This document shows, piece by piece, positions 37,629-46,658 of a DNA stretch of 64,000 nucleotides. The stretch is taken from contig NZ_CP047358.1 of assembly GCF_030408855.1 (NCBI RefSeq), positions 186,001-250,000 on the forward strand. Direction: 5' to 3'. The notes beneath the pieces were generated by a model that searched no databases, had not been told where the DNA came from, and saw only the letters and a program-made list of their open reading frames with translations. Numbering within the stretch: position 1 is the stretch's first letter; each line of letters begins with the position of its first letter. A program made the position numbers and the translations under genes. The stretch comes from Corynebacterium glaucum. GTDB taxonomy: Bacteria > Actinomycetota > Actinomycetes > Mycobacteriales > Mycobacteriaceae.

Positions 37629-37937
37629 CGCGTCCTCTAATAGGGGCAAATGGTTGGCAACGATGTCCTCGATGATTGAGGTATCGATGATGAAGTACTG
37701 GTGGACCAACAAGTTTCGGAAGCCTCTAATCTGAGCCCACGGTACTTCTGGGAACTGATCAGTAACTTCCGTTGGCAAATGGTTTAAGGACTCCCCAAGT
37801 ACTTGAAGGTTACGTTCGATGGCATCCTCTGCCATAGCAGTGAGCCTTGGGTCGGTTTTCGCCAGCTGAGAATAGTTACAGCACTTCTCAATCGCGTCCA
37901 GCGCGTCCCGCACCCTACTCGGCGTATCCCTACTCAC
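37605..37937 (-). CDS. hepT: HepT-like toxin (DUF86), HEPN ribonuclease
   Basis: A 110-aa all-helical protein with the HEPN RX4HXY motif intact as RNLLVHQY. In HepT/MntA modules the HEPN protein is an RNase toxin, and the MntA nucleotidyltransferase silences it by AMPylating the motif tyrosine. The start overlaps the mntA stop by four bases (ATGA). The 3' end overlaps murB by 24 bp on the opposite strand, so an insertion here must preserve both ends. Confidence 0.85.
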   Translation of the reverse strand: MSRDTPSRVRDALDAIEKCCNYSQLAKTDPRLTAMAEDAIERNLQVLGESLNHLPTEVTDQFPEVPWAQIRGFRNLLVHQYFIIDTSIIEDIVANHLPLLEDALRQVVQP

Positions 37938-38263
37938 ACGTCCACCGCATCTTCCTGGACGGATCGAGCTACTTCGGGCTTGAGCAGCTGCTCCGGAAAA
38001 ATGTCAATATCGTCGCGGCCCAGTAGTTTGCGAGTCTCCTCCATGAGTCCCGAAGCGCGCATCAATACGTTGCCTAGCGAAGGATCCATCTGCACGATGA
38101 TGTCGATGTCCGATTCGCTGTCAGCGGTCCCCCGCGCAACGGAGCCGCAGAACTTTGGATTCTGCGCTTGGTACTTCTCTAGAAGCTTCTCAAGCTCGCT
38201 GCGGTGCGCACGAACGAGCTCCCTCGAGGCGCGGGATTCAGGGCTCAATTGCGTGCGCATCAT
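37934..38263 (-). CDS. mntA: MntA-like antitoxin, minimal nucleotidyltransferase
   Basis: A 109-aa protein with the nucleotidyltransferase signature GSVARGTADSESDIDIIV, that is GS followed by the DxD pair, and a later third acidic residue in DDIDIFP. It is the antitoxin half of a HepT/MntA pair and would AMPylate the HEPN toxin. It is encoded just ahead of and overlapping hepT, and 9 bp behind fadD. Two adjacent ATG codons are possible starts. Confidence 0.85.
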   Translation of the reverse strand: MMRTQLSPESRASRELVRAHRSELEKLLEKYQAQNPKFCGSVARGTADSESDIDIIVQMDPSLGNVLMRASGLMEETRKLLGRDDIDIFPEQLLKPEVARSVQEDAVDV

Positions 38264-38272
38264 GCTTCAAGC

Positions 38273-39991
38273 TTAGTGCTCGGCGAGGCGAGCGAGGAGG
38301 GAGTCGCGGACCTCGCGGCGGCGGACCTTGCCCATCTGGTCGCGGTTGAGCTCCTCGAAGTGGTAGAAGGTGCGCGGGACCTTGTAGCGAGTGAGATTCT
38401 CGCGAGCGAATTCCTTGAGACCGTCTGGGTCGAGGGCGGCACCGTCCTCGAGCACGACGCAGGCAACGACGTCTTCGGAACCGTCCTCGCGGGGCCGGCC
38501 AACGACTGCGACTTCGGTGATATCCGGGTGGCGGCGCATAACGTCCTCTACCTCGGCCGGGTAGACGTTGAAACCGCCGGTGATGATGAGCTCCTTGATG
38601 CGGCTGACCAGCTTGATAAAGCCGTCTTCTTCCATCACGCCCATGTCACCGGTGCGGAACCAGCCGTTGTGGAACGCCTTCTCGGTGGCCTCGTCGTTGT
38701 TGAGGTAGCCGGCGAAGACCTGCGGGCCGCGGGCGATGATCTCACCTGCCTCGCCGTAGGGCATGAGCTCGTCCGGATTCTCGGGGTTCACGATGCGGAT
38801 CTCGGTGTCCGGGAACGGAATGCCGATGTAGCCCGGGCGGCGATCCGCGGAGCGCGGGTTGCCGATCAGGATCGGGCCAGTCTCGGTGAGGCCGTAGCCC
38901 TCGACGAGGTAACCGCCGGTGAGGTCCTCCCAGTCCTCGATGACCTTCGCCGGCAGCGAGGAGGCTCCGGAGAAGCCGATCTGCACCTTCGACAGGTCGA
39001 CGTTCTGCTCCTTCGCGGTGCTGACGATGCGCTCGAACAGCGTGGGCACGCCAGGGACGAAGGTCGGGTTGTCGTTCTTCAGCGCCTTCATCACCAAGTC
39101 CATTTGCGGCGACGGAAGCAGGATGAGCTCCGAGCCGATGAGTACGGGCAGGGTGAGCGAAAAGGCGAGACCGTAGGCGTGGAAGAACGGCAGGGTAGCT
39201 AGCATGCGCTGGTTCTCGGTCTGCAGTTCCTTGACCCACGCCGCGCCCTGCACGGGGTTCGCGATGAGGTTGGTGTGGGTGAGCACCGCGCCCTTCGGCG
39301 CCCCGGTCGTGCCGGAGGTGTAGAGGATGAGCGCGGGGGAATCCGGGGTGATGGAATCCGGGGCGGCGATGTCATCACCGTCGCCGCCAATGGCGGTGCT
39401 GATCAACGCCTCCCACGGAACGGTGTTGCGTGCCTGTCCAGTGAGGGCCTCGCGAGCCTCGCGCAGCTTGCCGAACGGGATGCGCAGAGCGAGTTGCTGC
39501 AGGCGCGGCATAGCCTTGGTCATGTTCACGCTGACGAGGGTTTCCAGCGGTGTGTCCCCGCGCAACTGTTCAAGTGTGCTTGCCGTCTTGTCCCAGACGA
39601 TGGCGATGCGGGCTGCGTGGTCCTTGAACTGCGGGCGCAGCTCGTTGGCGGTGTAGAGCGGGTTGTGCTCGACCACGACGGCGCCAAGCATGTGCACTGC
39701 GTAGTAGGCGACCACGTGCTGCGGGCAGTTTGGCAGCATGATGGTGACGCGGTCGCCCGGGCGAACGCCGAAGGCCTTCAGGCCGGCTGCCGCGCGGCGT
39801 ATGTCTTTGTCCAGCTCTGCGTAGGTCAGTGAGCGGCCGAAGAAGCGCGTTGCGGGCTTGTTCGCATTGCGGGAGAGATTCTCCTCGTACATTTGCGGCA
39901 GGGTGCGATCGCCGTAGGTCAGCGGCGGTTTTGTCCACTCGGAGTAGTACTCCAGCCAGGGTTGGGTCACGTTCGGGTCGGGCGCAGTCAT
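38273..39991 (-). CDS. fadD: Long-chain fatty acid-CoA ligase (tandem copy 1)
   Basis: A 572-aa adenylate-forming enzyme that makes acyl-CoA. It shows the P-loop ILYTSGTTGAPKGAVLTH, GYGLTETGP, WFRTGDMGVMEEDGF, IKELIITGGFNVYPAEVE and the C-terminal lysine in DQMGKVRRREVR. All key motifs are intact. It shares clear stretches with the next gene, such as LPNCPQHV and HNPLYT, and arose by tandem duplication. In corynebacteria such ligases supply fatty acids for mycolate synthesis or degradation. Confidence 0.93.
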   Translation of the reverse strand: MTAPDPNVTQPWLEYYSEWTKPPLTYGDRTLPQMYEENLSRNANKPATRFFGRSLTYAELDKDIRRAAAGLKAFGVRPGDRVTIMLPNCPQHVVAYYAVHMLGAVVVEHNPLYTANELRPQFKDHAARIAIVWDKTASTLEQLRGDTPLETLVSVNMTKAMPRLQQLALRIPFGKLREAREALTGQARNTVPWEALISTAIGGDGDDIAAPDSITPDSPALILYTSGTTGAPKGAVLTHTNLIANPVQGAAWVKELQTENQRMLATLPFFHAYGLAFSLTLPVLIGSELILLPSPQMDLVMKALKNDNPTFVPGVPTLFERIVSTAKEQNVDLSKVQIGFSGASSLPAKVIEDWEDLTGGYLVEGYGLTETGPILIGNPRSADRRPGYIGIPFPDTEIRIVNPENPDELMPYGEAGEIIARGPQVFAGYLNNDEATEKAFHNGWFRTGDMGVMEEDGFIKLVSRIKELIITGGFNVYPAEVEDVMRRHPDITEVAVVGRPREDGSEDVVACVVLEDGAALDPDGLKEFARENLTRYKVPRTFYHFEELNRDQMGKVRRREVRDSLLARLAEH

Positions 39992-40023
39992 GCGCCCCAC
40001 ACTACGCCATACAACGCTGAAAC

Positions 40024-41721
40024 CTACGCTTGCGTAAGGTCCTTCGCGAGCGCGTCACGCACCTCGCGGCGGCGGATCTTGCCGGTCTGGTCCCGCTCAA
40101 GCTCCTCGAAGTGGTAGAAGGTACGCGGCACCTTGTAGCGGGTGAGCCGCTGGCGCGCGAAATCTTTGAGCCCATCCGGGTCCAGGATGGCACCGTCGCG
40201 GAGGGTGACGCAGGCGACGACGTCCTCCGAGCCGTCGTTACGCGGGCGCCCAACCACTGCGATATCGGTGACATCCGGGTGCTGGCGCATGACCCCCTCG
40301 ACTTCGTCCGGGTAAACGTTGAAGCCGCCGGTGATGATGATCTCCTTGATGCGGGCGACCAACCGGACGTAGCCGTCGGGTTCCATCACGGCCATGTCGC
40401 CGGTGCGGAACCAGTCTTCGTAGAAAGATCTGGCGTTGGCTTCGGGCTTGTTCAGGTAGCCGGAGAAGACCTGCGGCCCGCGCGCGAGCACCTCACCAGC
40501 TTCGCCGTCGGGCATCGTCTCGGCGGGGTTGTCCGGGTTTGCGATGCGGACCTCGGTGTTGGGAAACGGCATGCCGACATAACCTGGGCGGCGATTGGCG
40601 TTCAGGGGGTTCACTGTCAGAATCGGCGCAGTCTCGGTGAGGCCATAGCCCTCGACAAGGCGCCCGCCCGTAACCTGCTCCCACCGTTCGATGGTTGCGG
40701 CGGGCAGGGTCGCCGCACCGGAGACAGAGGAGTGGATAGAGGAGAGGTCAGCGCCGGTTTCAAGAGCCCAGTCGGTGATGCGCTCGTACAGCGTGGGCAC
40801 GCCCGGGAGAACCGTGGGGCGGGTCTTGGTGATTGCCTCCTGGTACAGCGCGGGCTGTGGGGCGGGCACAAGGACGATCTGCGCACCGATGGTCAGCGGA
40901 AGTCCGTAGTTCAGTGCAAGGCCGTAGACGTGGAACAGCGGGAGGACGGCAAGCACCTTTTCTTCCACATCGCCGCCCCACTTTTCCACCCACTCCAGAC
41001 AGCCCTTCAAGACGGCGACGATGTTGCGGTGGGTAAGCGGTGCGCCCTTGGGTTCACCGGTGGTGCCCGAGGTGTAGAGGATGAACGCGACGGTGTCCTG
41101 AGTGACGCTCGCCCCATGCACCTTGCCCTTTGCGCCGGAGAGGAAGTCTTTCCAGGCGATGGTGCCCGGAGCCGGTTTGGAGAGCTCGGCGCGCTTCTTG
41201 GCGATTGGCGGGAGCGGAATCGACAGCACCGTGCGCAGGCGCAGCGGCATCTCATCGATCATGTTGACGGTGATGATGGTCTCCAGCGGCGTGTCCTCGC
41301 GCAGTTTGAGGAAGGTGTCCGCCTCACGGTCGAAGACGATGGCCACCTTCGCGCCGTGGTCGAGAAACTGGCTCTTGAGCTCGTAGGACGTGTACAGCGG
41401 GTTGTGTGCCACGACGGTCGCGCCGATGCGCAGGAGCGCGGTGACAGCGATGACATGTTGCGGGCAGTTCGGCAGCGCGACGGCAACTCGGTCGCCTGAA
41501 CGGACCCCAATGCCGACGAGGGCGGCGGCAGCGTTACTCACCTTCTCGTTGAGTTCTCCGTAGGTGAGTTCTTTGCCCATGAACCAGGTCGCCTTGTTCT
41601 TTGGCGAGTTAGCGACGATCTGGTTGAACATGCTGACCAAGGTGTCGCTGCCAAGGTCCGGGTACGGGTCGGTCCATTCCGCGTAGTTTTCGATCCAGGC
41701 CTTGCTCTCGAACGCTCCCAT
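40024..41721 (-). CDS. fadD: Long-chain fatty acid-CoA ligase (tandem copy 2)
   Basis: A 565-aa paralogue of the neighbouring ligase. Motifs are ILYTSGTTGEPKGAPLTH, GYGLTETAP, WFRTGDMAVMEPDGY, IKEIIITGGFNVYPDEVE and DQTGKIRRREVR. AAAGGAG lies close before the ATG at 41721. The copies are 32 bp apart in the same orientation and probably co-transcribed. Divergence across the acyl-binding half suggests different chain preferences, but that is inference. Confidence 0.93.
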   Translation of the reverse strand: MGAFESKAWIENYAEWTDPYPDLGSDTLVSMFNQIVANSPKNKATWFMGKELTYGELNEKVSNAAAALVGIGVRSGDRVAVALPNCPQHVIAVTALLRIGATVVAHNPLYTSYELKSQFLDHGAKVAIVFDREADTFLKLREDTPLETIITVNMIDEMPLRLRTVLSIPLPPIAKKRAELSKPAPGTIAWKDFLSGAKGKVHGASVTQDTVAFILYTSGTTGEPKGAPLTHRNIVAVLKGCLEWVEKWGGDVEEKVLAVLPLFHVYGLALNYGLPLTIGAQIVLVPAPQPALYQEAITKTRPTVLPGVPTLYERITDWALETGADLSSIHSSVSGAATLPAATIERWEQVTGGRLVEGYGLTETAPILTVNPLNANRRPGYVGMPFPNTEVRIANPDNPAETMPDGEAGEVLARGPQVFSGYLNKPEANARSFYEDWFRTGDMAVMEPDGYVRLVARIKEIIITGGFNVYPDEVEGVMRQHPDVTDIAVVGRPRNDGSEDVVACVTLRDGAILDPDGLKDFARQRLTRYKVPRTFYHFEELERDQTGKIRRREVRDALAKDLTQA

Positions 41722-41902
41722 GGGTCTCCTTTACCGCGCACGACGCGCTTAGTTTCACTGAAAAAACTTCTTGATCACTATAACCTACGCAACGGTAAGT
41801 TACGGGAAAGTAGGGAAGCACGGGACGGCACGGCCGTCGACAAGCAAAAGTTCTTGTACTGCGAGCATGGAGTGAATGATTTAGGCTGATGCCCGCACAC
41901 AA

Positions 41903-42676
41903 AAATGGGGATTTTTGGGGCCGGCTGCGCTCGATCAATCGAACTTGGTGGATCCGGTAGCGGCACCGCCGAAGCGGGGGCGGCGGAAATTCGTGCACTC
42001 GGCGAGCGGTGGCCGGGTGAATCCTGGTGGGTCGGCGAAGGAACTCGGACGCCGTTGCGTGACGACTACCGCATTGCGGTGATGAGTCTGAAAGGCGGCG
42101 TGGGCAAGACAACGACCACGGTGGCGCTCGGCGGGATCTTCGCCGAGACTCGCGGTGACCGGGTGGTGGCCGTCGATGCGAACCCGGACCTGGGGACCTT
42201 GGCCCAGCGGGCGGTTGGCCCGACGTCGGCGACGATCCGTTGACATCCTCCAGCATCACTACAACGTCATCCTCACCGACTGTGGCACGGGACTCATGCA
42301 TTCGGCGATGGCGGGTGTGTTGGATCTGGCGAACGCGCTCGTGCTGGTGACATCTCCAGCGCTGGATGGTGCGCAGTCGGCGTCCGCGACCCTGGACCGG
42401 TTGAACCTGCACGGCTACGACTGGTTAGCGGCCAATTGCGTTGTGGTGGTCTCCTCGTCTGCACCGGGCAAGCCGACGATTGACACCGCCAAGCTTGCGG
42501 AACACTTCGCCTCGAGGACCCGGGCGGTGCATGCGATTGCCTACGACCGGCACCTCGCGGAGGGGGCAGTGGTGGACTTGGAGCGCCTGCACCCGACGAC
42601 GAAGAAAGCGTACCAGCAGCTCGCGGCGACGGTGGCCGAGGATTTTTCCACGTGGCACCGCCACGCGGCGTGGTAG
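41903..42676 (+). pseudogene. Broken MinD/ParA-like ATPase gene (ESX-associated type)
   Basis: Three frames carry consecutive parts of one protein. Frame A from about 41921 reads [21 protein letters not shown], the basic N-terminal segment of ESX-linked MinD-like proteins. Frame B from about 42050 reads [20 protein letters not shown] with the deviant Walker A and [17 protein letters not shown]. Frame C from about 42242 continues [18 protein letters not shown] and runs to the stop at 42674. About 40-50 residues seem lost at the B/C junction near 42240. So there are at least two disruptions and the gene is very likely dead. It lies about 17 kb from the ESX genes. Confidence 0.8.
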
Positions 42677-42731
42677 GCGCCGGGGTAGCTAGACTTATCT
42701 GCGGCCCGAACGCCCGATTGAAAGGATTGCC

Positions 42732-43193
42732 ATGCGCAAGACCACGACTTTGGCCGCTACCTTCCTCGCTACGTCCGCGCTTCTGGTCGGCTGCGGTACC
42801 GAAAGCCTCGACGGCACCTACCAAGCCGACATCGACCTCGCCGAGACCAGCACGCCGGAGGAAGAAGAGGCCCTGAAGGCGCTGGAGCAGATGGGCTACA
42901 GCCGCGAAGACATGATTGTCACCTACAAGCTCAAGATCGAGGGTGAGACTTGCGAGCAGACTATTAGCGGTGTCTTCGGTGCGGATACCCGGATGGACTG
43001 CGAAGTGGACCGTGATAAGGAGGTCATCCGCGCGACTGGCGACGTTGCCACCGGCGATCCGGAGATTGACGAGATGAAGTATGTTCACGACGGCGACACC
43101 ATCACGCTCGTGCCGAACGACGCGCAAATGGACATGGCTGGCGGTGCCGAAGGTGAGCGCGAAGTCGTGTTGACCAAGGTGGAGGAGAACTAG
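42732..43193 (+). CDS. Putative lipoprotein of unknown function
   Basis: A 153-aa exported protein with a type II signal peptide: MRKTTTLAATFLATSALLVG followed by Cys21 of the lipobox. The mature part has one extra cysteine pair (GETCEQT and MDCEVD) and is acidic, ending in VVLTKVEEN. The general look (a beta-sandwich with a xTYQADI start) recalls small actinobacterial lipoproteins, but I recognise no family. GAAAGGA is eight bases upstream of the ATG. A terminator follows about 110 bp downstream. Confidence 0.75.
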   Translation: MRKTTTLAATFLATSALLVGCGTESLDGTYQADIDLAETSTPEEEEALKALEQMGYSREDMIVTYKLKIEGETCEQTISGVFGADTRMDCEVDRDKEVIRATGDVATGDPEIDEMKYVHDGDTITLVPNDAQMDMAGGAEGEREVVLTKVEEN

Positions 43194-43300
43194 CGCACCT
43201 TCGCGGGGCCGAGCATGAACTCCCTCAAAGTCCGAGGGTGCGGCTGATTTCAGTCCATTGACTGCCCCCAGCGAGTGCGCCAGAGGGCTCCCGAGGGAAG

Positions 43301-43322
43301 CGTGCTCCCCGGGCACGTTTTT
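43301..43322 (+). terminator. Rho-independent terminator
   Basis: CGTGC pairs with GCACG around TCCCCGG, followed by TTTTT. On the plus strand it would end the lipoprotein transcript. It abuts the stop of the minus-strand Imm52-like gene. Confidence 0.6.
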
Positions 43323-43971
43323 ATGCTGGTGCGGTTGCGGTGCGGATGACTTCGAGGTCTTCGACTGTTACGAGTTCGGGTGCCTCGGCTGCAACAATGA
43401 TCGTTCCGTCGCCGAGTGGGCGATGTGTGGCCGATTGCGGTAGTTGTTCGGTGTCGAAGGGGTGGGATACATAGGTGAGCCATCCTGCGGATTTCTCAAG
43501 CACTGGGCTGGAGAGGGACGAATTCCAAGCACGGCAGGTCCATATCGCACGATCCGGTCGGATGGTGTCGATTAAGTTTTCCAGTAGCTGTAGGCACACG
43601 TCTTCTTCGAATGGCAATGGCCCGTCAGGGAGAGCAGATTGCAAACGCAGATCGACTGTATTGCACGTTATCCACTCTGGAGCGGTGTTGAGTTTCAACC
43701 GCATGCTCCGTGTTGGTTTTGCTGGCGACCAGGCGACGATTGAACAACCTAGTTTTGGAGAGCCGATCTGCCCTTTTTCGACTTCGGCCCGTAGTGCGTC
43801 GACGGAAGTGTCAAAGATCCGATTTGCTTCGGCGCGTGAGTAGCCCTTGTGGAACCATTCGTGAAACGTCGGATGAACTTGCTGCAGTGCTTCAAAGATC
43901 GAGGCTGCTTCGTGGGCCGTTGCGTCGAGATCTTTTTGCGGGCGACGCCACGTGCAAACAACTTCAGACAT
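43321..43971 (-). CDS. Imm52-like immunity protein, distal copy
   Basis: A 216-aa soluble protein. The early HPTFHEWFHKGYSRAEANR segment and the later NTVDLRLQ and IRPDRAIWTC segments fit the pattern of the Imm52 immunity family of polymorphic toxin systems. It is closely related to the copy at 53022-53669, with differences spread along its length. It has no adjacent toxin gene now; the immunity-like gene before it is also a second copy. It lies in the duplicated module described separately. Confidence 0.7.
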   Translation of the reverse strand: MSEVVCTWRRPQKDLDATAHEAASIFEALQQVHPTFHEWFHKGYSRAEANRIFDTSVDALRAEVEKGQIGSPKLGCSIVAWSPAKPTRSMRLKLNTAPEWITCNTVDLRLQSALPDGPLPFEEDVCLQLLENLIDTIRPDRAIWTCRAWNSSLSSPVLEKSAGWLTYVSHPFDTEQLPQSATHRPLGDGTIIVAAEAPELVTVEDLEVIRTATAPA

Positions 43972-44029
43972 TGATATTTCCTTTACCGAGCGCCATCTAC
44001 CCTCTGCGGATGGCCATGATTTGGCCTAA

Positions 44030-44497
44030 TCATTGAAGTCCCAATTTGGTGTTGAAGTTCGCGGGCGCGGGCGTGACTAGGACTTCAACTGTGACGGGGA
44101 CGGGGTTGCCGTCTCCGTTTTCTGTGAATCCTTTTGGTGCGCGGAATTGGAACGCGGTTGCCCCTTTCCAGGGGAGGGTGAAAACCAGGCCGACAACTCC
44201 CTTGTCGGATTCGGTTGTCGTGCTGACTGCATCCACGACTTCGAATCCTTTCTCGTCCACCTCGATTGCGTGGGCGAAAAATGCGTCATCCCAGTCATGA
44301 TGGTCTTCGGAGATGTGGAAGGTTGCGTCGAATTTCGCACTGATTGGATCATCTGTGGGGCAGCCGACCGCGAGTGCGGCAGGGGCGGTTGCAAGTACTT
44401 GGCTTTTAGTCCAGTCGAGGTCGTTTGGATAGGCGGAGTCACCGTAGATGATGAACACGTAGTAGAAAAGCTCGCATTTAACGTCGAAAGTCTTCAT
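44030..44497 (-). CDS. Unrecognised immunity-type protein, distal copy
   Basis: A 155-aa acidic protein (MKTFDVKCELFYYVFIIYGD, FDATFHISEDHHDWDDAFFA, VEVLVTPAPANFNTK). It is nearly the same as the gene at 53728-54195 directly behind the RHS toxin, which is where a cognate immunity gene is expected. No family is recognised. GGGGGAAG stands seven bases before the ATG. The sequence upstream of this copy does not resemble a toxin tip, so this copy is an orphan. Confidence 0.7.
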   Translation of the reverse strand: MKTFDVKCELFYYVFIIYGDSAYPNDLDWTKSQVLATAPAALAVGCPTDDPISAKFDATFHISEDHHDWDDAFFAHAIEVDEKGFEVVDAVSTTTESDKGVVGLVFTLPWKGATAFQFRAPKGFTENGDGNPVPVTVEVLVTPAPANFNTKLGLQ

Positions 44498-44512
44498 TGA
44501 ATCTTCCCCCAT

Positions 44513-44896
44513 CTACTAACTTCAAGTGACTAGCACCGTCACTGTACCCGGATTGGCACTCGTGCTCGCGGTACCTGCCAGCAGCATTTCTGGTTGGCAG
44601 CCGTCCTTTCTGCGTTCGATGCATTGTTCCTTCGTCTTCTTAGGGTGCGTCACCGAACACTTCTCCACTCATATTCACTCGACTGCGCTGCATGGGTGGG
44701 CGCACAGATAGATCAAGGATAAGCGCCAGGTGATGGATCGGCAGGTGCGGTTTGTTGGCGGTGTCGAAAGATTTCCCGCGCGGTGATCTCCGGCCGCGGC
44801 CGTGACAGTGCAAGTGTTCCCAGCACGCGGAGACATTTCTGGCGACTCATGCCGGGTTTATTCAGACGGATGGCAGCAATGTTGCGCGGTCGTGTC
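44513..44896. other. Gene-free stretch between the distal immunity copy and IS21
   Basis: No convincing gene is seen in these 384 bases. On the minus strand one frame reads KPGMSRQKCLRVLGTLALS near 44800 and another reads THPKKTKEQCIERRKDGC near 44620. Both look coding but are closed by stops, so they may be debris of a toxin tip or a transposase. Neither can be named. Confidence 0.5.
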
Positions 44897-45014
44897 TAGT
44901 AACACCGTGGTGAGTATTGAGTAACGCATTGGTGAGCATCCAGTAACGGTCCGGGGGAGGATTCTGGTGACCGCGTGACTTCAGGGCACGCGGCGTTACC
45001 AGAGGAGTCTGATT

Positions 45015-46655
45015 GTGACTGACTACCGGGCGGTAATGGATCAAGTGCTGAAAGGTTGGTCTGTCCGCTAAATCTGTTCGAGTTTGCGGTGCTCGCACAC
45101 CACTGTGCAAAAAGCCCGCGGTGCGCTGGTGGAACACAACATCACAACGCGTGAGCAACTTCGTGGGGTTGCTGATCATGAGCTGGCGGACTGGTTCGTC
45201 GACGGGCGCAGCCATGCTCAGGGGGATTTCGTCCCGATCGATTTCGACGCTGTCGCCAAGGCGCGCACCGGGCGCAACAAGGTGACTTTGCAGGTGCTGT
45301 GGGGCCGCTACACCGCACAGTCTGCGGGCACAGGCCAGCGGTATTACAGCTACGAGCGGTTTCGCCAGCTTGTGGCTCAACACGTTGATGCAGCCGGGCT
45401 GACCGCCAGGATCACCCATGCCCCAGGCCATACGATGCAGGTGGACTGGGCAGGCACGAAGATGCCGCTGTTTGACCCCACCGGCGGGCAAGGCTTGCAG
45501 GTCAGCATCTTTGTCGCCTCGCTGCCGTATTCGGGCATGGTATTCGCCTGCGCGTGCGCGGATGAGCGCCAGGACGCGTGGCTTGCAGCCCATATCCGCG
45601 CGTTCGAGTACTTCGGCGGGGTCGCCGAGGTCATCGTGCCAGATAACGCCTCGACAGCCTCGAACGCGATCAGTGCCGCGGATAAAAATCGCCGGGTCAA
45701 CTCCACCTACGAGGAGTTTTTGGAGCACTACAACACCGCCGCGTTGCCGGCCCGCGCGAAACGACCCAAAGACAAGGCCAGCGTCGAAGCCGCAGTCAAG
45801 ATCGTCACCCAGAACGTCATCCACGCACTCGATGGCCACCAGTGCGTCGGGATAGACGAGCTCAACGCAAAAATCACCGCCCTGGTCGATGGGATCAACG
45901 CTGCCGAACCGTTTCGCGGCAATGCGACGAGCAGGCGCGCATTGTTCGATCAGTTCGAACGCGACGTGCTCACCGCGCTGCCTACAACACCGTGGCAGCG
46001 CACCGAATGGAAACGCGCCAAAGTCGCGCCCAATTTCCACATCAGAGTGCACAACGTGCATTACTCGGTACCGCACCAACTGGTGGGCCGCACCGTGGAC
46101 GTGCGTATCACCGGTGACAGCCTCGCCGTCTTCGACGCCGGGCAGCGTGTGGCCACCCACCAACTCGCACGTGTCCGCGGGGTGTACGTCACCGACACCG
46201 ACCACATCCCGGCGAACATGGGTGACACCCGGGGGTTGTGGACAAGCGAGTACTTCCTGCGCGAAGCCGCCAAAATCGGGCCGGCCACCCGCCAGGTGAT
46301 CTTTGAGCTCATCGAAACCAAAGCGATCCCTGCCCAGGTGTACCAAGCGTGCCGCAACGTGCTCAACATGGGCAAACACGCCAACAAGCCAATCCTCGAG
46401 GAGGCCTGCCGGCGTTTGGTGTCCACCGACGGCGCCAGGCGTGCTGTGTCGTATACCGCGGTGAAAAACATGATGGCCGCCGTGCGCAAAGACACCTCCA
46501 CACGACCCACAGGCACTGACCTTTCAACCGATCTGCCAACAAGCAGACCCACCCGTGACGTGCCTACCCCGACAGCGCGTGACACGCGCGGCGCCTACCT
46601 CGGTGGTGCCGCCCAGTTCAGCCTCGAAAACCTCACCAAGAAGGGATCTGCATAA
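45015..46655 (+). pseudogene. istA: istA transposase with premature stop codon
   Basis: The natural frame opens at GTG 45015 (MTDYRAVMDQVLKGWSVR) and meets TAA at 45069-45071. It then continues ICSSLRCSHTTVQKARGAL through to 46655. The stop stands where IS21 IstA proteins have Gln in the helix-turn-helix, so CAA changed to TAA is the simplest cause. The rest is intact: the DDE domain has MQVDWAGT, VIVPDNAS and the Glu in RPKDKASVEAAV. Restart at TTG 45084 could make a 523-aa product lacking the first part of the DNA-binding domain. Confidence 0.85.
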
Positions 46656-46658
46656 CCC

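Larger units (their letters stand above)
43321..44497. repeat. Direct repeat, distal copy of the two-gene immunity module
   Basis: The sequence from the Imm52-like stop codon to the start codon of the next gene matches 53022-54195 in order and orientation, including the intergenic stretch CTCTGCGGATGGCC / TTCTGCGGATGGCC. Similarity stops close to the ATG of the upstream gene and just past the stop of the downstream gene. Confidence 0.85.

Noticed and set aside
44862..46379. Minus-strand open frame of 505 codons over istA
   Set aside because: It is antisense to the istA transposase, whose catalytic motifs are clear on the plus strand.
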